Source: an uncultured Aquimarina sp.
GTDB taxonomy: Bacteria; Bacteroidota; Bacteroidia; Flavobacteriales; Flavobacteriaceae
DNA: 64,000 bases
Reading direction: 5' to 3'
Assembly (NCBI GenBank): GCA_947496555.1
Contig: CANMDH010000026.1
Coordinates: 1-64,000, forward strand
The position numbers and the translations under genes were made by a program. The notes below the pieces were generated by a model. The model was not told the origin of the DNA. It worked only from the letters and a program-made list of their open reading frames with translations, and did not search any database. Positions 61,658 through 64,000 of the stretch are shown here, piece after piece (within the stretch, counting starts at the first letter, position 1; every line of letters begins with the position of its first letter).

Positions 61658-62989
61658 TTAAATCTTCACCAACTCCACCCGCCGGTTTTTAGCCCTTCCG
61701 GTAGATGTGGTATTATCCCCCAAAGGTTTTGATTCTCCATATCCTTTGGACTCGAGTTGGATTTTACTGATACCAAAAGTTTTGGTTAGTATAGCCAATA
61801 CTGCAGCCGATCTTTTTTCTGATAAATTTTGATTATAAGCGTCTTCTCCTTGCGAATCGGTATGTCCTTCAATGCGTATTTTTAAATTTGGATCTGCTTT
61901 TAGCATTTCAGCAATTTGTTCGATTAAAGGATATGAGGCTTGTTTAATGTCACTTTTGTTAGTGTCAAAATAAATACCATACAGTGCTATTTTACCTTTA
62001 GAATCTATAGTTTTTTTAAGATAATCCTTATCCAAAGAGGAGGTGACTTTAAATGGTGCCGGAGACAATAATTGCGGACCCTCATCGGCATAAAACATTC
62101 TTACCTGATAGGTTCCTTTAATTGCCGGTGCTTTCATAATTACAGTACCACTGGTTTTGGGAACCAAATATTGATATTCGAAATATTCACGATAATCATC
62201 AGGTTTTGCGTCTGAATTAAAAAATCCTAGCCAAGCTTTATCTGTTAGGTCCTTGTGCCCGGTATATGTAATCACAACATCTTCTTCCGGGTTATATGCT
62301 GTTTTGTTTAAAGAAAACACAAGACCTTTTAGATCAAGTCCCCCAACTCTAAAAGGTATTCTCTTTACTAGCTCTCCTGGATCTGCAGCATAAAAGCGTA
62401 ATTCATAACTTCCAATTTGGCTGGGAGCATTCATTTTCAGAATATTTCCTTGTACAGCGCTTACATATTCATAGGATTTATAATCGTCCCTACCTTCTTC
62501 TTTTGACTTAAAAATTCCTAGCCAGGCTTTGGGGTTCATTGTAAAAGTACTTTCAATCTTTACATCAAAAGGTTGTGAAGGTTTAATCTGTTTCGTAATA
62601 ATGGAAAGTGATATGGCGTTAGGATCAATGCTGGCAATGGTAAATGGGGTGGCTTTTACTTCTTTACCATATTCTTCTTCAAAAACACGAAATTCGTAAG
62701 CTCCGGGATCATTGGGAGCTTCAAAGTTAAAAGTTCCAGACGTTTTTTCATCAATATAATGATAGGTAATATATCCATCAGTGCTTCCATGCGCTACAGA
62801 TGCTTTAAACATTCCGACCCACGATCGTTTGGCCAAAGGTTGTGTTGTATTAAAATTTACTTGTATTTGGTCTCCTGATTGATAGGTTGTTTTCTGTATG
62901 GTAAGTGTTATTTTACGCTGTGAAAAAGTATGAATACTACAAAAAAATGCTAGTAGTACTAGAAATGTATGTGAAGGTTTAAGAGTCAT
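61658..62989 (-). CDS. OmpA-family protein with three Ig-like repeats
   Basis: The 443-residue protein has a signal peptide ending TFSQ. Three homologous repeats of about 100 residues follow (about 25-120, 125-215, 220-310). Each repeat has ITLTIQKTTYQSGDQIQVNF-like strands, a SWVGMFK/AWLGIFK block and a YEFRVF/YQVRMF strand. The C-terminal OmpA peptidoglycan-binding domain (about 325-443) has YFDTNKSDI, IRIEGHTDSQG and GYGESKPLGDN. It anchors the envelope; the repeats may be carbohydrate- or protein-binding. Confidence 0.88.
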   Translation of the reverse strand: MTLKPSHTFLVLLAFFCSIHTFSQRKITLTIQKTTYQSGDQIQVNFNTTQPLAKRSWVGMFKASVAHGSTDGYITYHYIDEKTSGTFNFEAPNDPGAYEFRVFEEEYGKEVKATPFTIASIDPNAISLSIITKQIKPSQPFDVKIESTFTMNPKAWLGIFKSKEEGRDDYKSYEYVSAVQGNILKMNAPSQIGSYELRFYAADPGELVKRIPFRVGGLDLKGLVFSLNKTAYNPEEDVVITYTGHKDLTDKAWLGFFNSDAKPDDYREYFEYQYLVPKTSGTVIMKAPAIKGTYQVRMFYADEGPQLLSPAPFKVTSSLDKDYLKKTIDSKGKIALYGIYFDTNKSDIKQASYPLIEQIAEMLKADPNLKIRIEGHTDSQGEDAYNQNLSEKRSAAVLAILTKTFGISKIQLESKGYGESKPLGDNTTSTGRAKNRRVELVKI

Positions 62990-63139
62990 TATTTGTTATT
63001 TAGAAATCCCCAGCACTAACTTATAAAAAAGATGTGGATCTCTAGATATAGATACGTGAGTAATTAGTATTATCAGTAAAATAATGAGTATTAGCATTAA
63101 AATTATACGGAATTCATACTATAGAAGAATGGAATTGTG

Positions 63140-63505
63140 TTAACAAGCAAAATTTCCATCACAAAAGATCATAAGATAGACCATCGCTGCGACCCCAACA
63201 AGGATATTCAAAAGAGGTAAACTGGCAGAAATGATTGCGAACAGGTGAGTTTTTCTAACAAATAAAATCCAGGCGATTGCAATACCAATAACCGTTACAA
63301 ACGGATAAAGAACTAAACTTGCAACCAATATGATTGTGGAAATACTATCCTCAGATCCGGGGCTGTCAAACATCATAGCAGACATCATAATCATAGGTAA
63401 AGATGGTAAAATGAGTATCCCAAAAACGATACTACAAACAATAAGATAAACACGAGTATTTTTCCTTTTTTTAATTTCTTTTTCGGAAGAATAAGTTTCT
63501 GGCAT
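63140..63505 (-). CDS. Small four-helix membrane protein
   Basis: The 121-residue protein has three or four hydrophobic segments (LIVCSIVFGILILPSLPMIMMSAMM, then IILVASLVLYPFVTVIGIAIAWILF, then LLNILVGVAAMVYLMIF). The tail is short and Cys-containing (CDGNFAC), and an acidic/basic N-terminus precedes the helices. No function can be assigned. Confidence 0.6.
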   Translation of the reverse strand: MPETYSSEKEIKKRKNTRVYLIVCSIVFGILILPSLPMIMMSAMMFDSPGSEDSISTIILVASLVLYPFVTVIGIAIAWILFVRKTHLFAIISASLPLLNILVGVAAMVYLMIFCDGNFAC

Positions 63506-63568
63506 ACATTCGATTCTTAAATAAAGTTAAATATACGATAAGAATATTTTAGTTTATTTTGGTTCTAA

Positions 63569-63576
63569 TACCTTTG
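63569..63576 (+). promoter_or_regulatory. -7 element of the MATE gene promoter
   Basis: TACCTTTG matches TAnnTTTG and lies 19 bases before the ATG at 63595. The -33 element is not clear. Confidence 0.5.
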
Positions 63577-63594
63577 CGTCTTCAAAATCAACCA

Positions 63595-64000
63595 ATGCTA
63601 CAACAATACACCAAAGAATTTTCGTATAATTTAAAACTGGCAGCTCCGGTAATGATGGGTATGATAGGGCATACCATGGTGGCTTTGGTTGATAATATCA
63701 TGGTGGGACAATTAGGTACCGCAGAGTTGGCAGCAGTATCTTTGGGTAACAGTTTCATGTTTATCGCTATGTCTTTGGGAATTGGATTTTCAACTGCCAT
63801 TACCCCTTTGGTGGCAGAAGCCGATGGCGAGAATAACTTTGCAAATGGTAAATCGGCTTTCAAGAACGGTTTGTTTTTGTGTACTACTTTAGGAATTGTA
63901 TTATTTCTTTTAATTCTGTTGGCAAAACCATTAATGTATTTGATGAAACAACCAGATGAAGTGGTAGAATTAGCACTACCTTATCTGGACCTGGTAGCTT
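63595..64000 (+). CDS. MATE-family efflux transporter, N-terminal part
   Basis: From ATG 63595 the frame is open to the window edge (135 complete codons). LKLAAPVMMGMIGHTMVALVDNIMVGQLGTAELAAVSLGNS is the first-repeat signature of MATE transporters, followed by ITPLVAEADGENNFA. Four membrane helices are visible. It exports cationic drugs or metabolites. The rest lies outside the window. Confidence 0.93.
   Translation, partial: MLQQYTKEFSYNLKLAAPVMMGMIGHTMVALVDNIMVGQLGTAELAAVSLGNSFMFIAMSLGIGFSTAITPLVAEADGENNFANGKSAFKNGLFLCTTLGIVLFLLILLAKPLMYLMKQPDEVVELALPYLDLVA

Noticed and set aside
1-64000. CRISPR arrays, rRNA operons, tRNA genes and intact insertion sequences
   Set aside because: No regularly spaced repeats, no rRNA or tRNA signatures other than the tmRNA ends, and no complete transposase gene were seen on either strand.

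Overview
The window is low-GC DNA from a marine member of the Flavobacteriaceae (Bacteroidota), plausibly Aquimarina or a close relative. The evidence is a tmRNA whose tag reads GENNYALAA, type IX secretion (T9SS) sorting domains, Bacteroidota-style promoters (TAnnTTTG), a Lacal_2735-family small protein, a DnaJ with only two CxxCxGxG motifs, and many lipoproteins and outer-membrane barrels. The genus is inferred, not proven.

Positions 1 to about 15,020 form an accessory region ending at the 3' end of the tmRNA gene (15026-15421, minus). It holds T9SS or BspA-type surface proteins, HTH-only regulators, a GC-rich multi-hairpin repeat, decayed fragments (an integrase N-terminus, a NACHT NTPase piece, a frameshifted LRR gene) and a large segmental duplication (438-1905 and 10565-11700). 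Its centre is a compact terpene locus: a polyprenyl diphosphate synthase, a fusion of a HAD phosphatase with a class II (DxDTT) terpene cyclase resembling bacterial drimenol synthases, an AraC regulator, and a convergent secreted double-ABM-domain protein. A GTCCCA...TTC(A/G)GCAC element recurs upstream of several of these genes.

From 15,400 to 39,300 the content is mostly core: a saccharopine dehydrogenase-like oxidoreductase, pyrF, a BtuF-like binding protein, purU, a fused isobutyryl-CoA mutase (icmF), an amidohydrolase, an Lrp regulator, a DJ-1/PfpI lipoprotein, an MFS transporter, a porin, a P-II protein, crcB and a DPP III-like (M49) peptidase. Between 28,800 and 31,150 lie three related small structured RNAs, each with its own terminator and with compensatory changes in the closing stem.

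From 39,365 to 45,167 there is an unusual minus-strand cluster. A TPR histidine kinase and LuxR response regulator are flanked by proteins I do not recognise. Two of these are paralogues that both end in DSCTIPP, and another is a small membrane protein with a leader-like N-terminus. Related ATACCC/GGGTAT hairpins separate the genes.

From 45,350 to the end the genes are again mostly core: a MazG-like pyrophosphohydrolase, ilvE, a DUF4920 lipoprotein with mnmD, a TIGR01777 epimerase, grpE-dnaJ, an ABC exporter with an MscS channel, an outer-membrane protein and a sigma-54 response regulator without a DNA-binding domain, PPK2, an M28 peptidase, two envelope proteins, an OmpA protein, and the start of a MATE exporter cut by the window edge.
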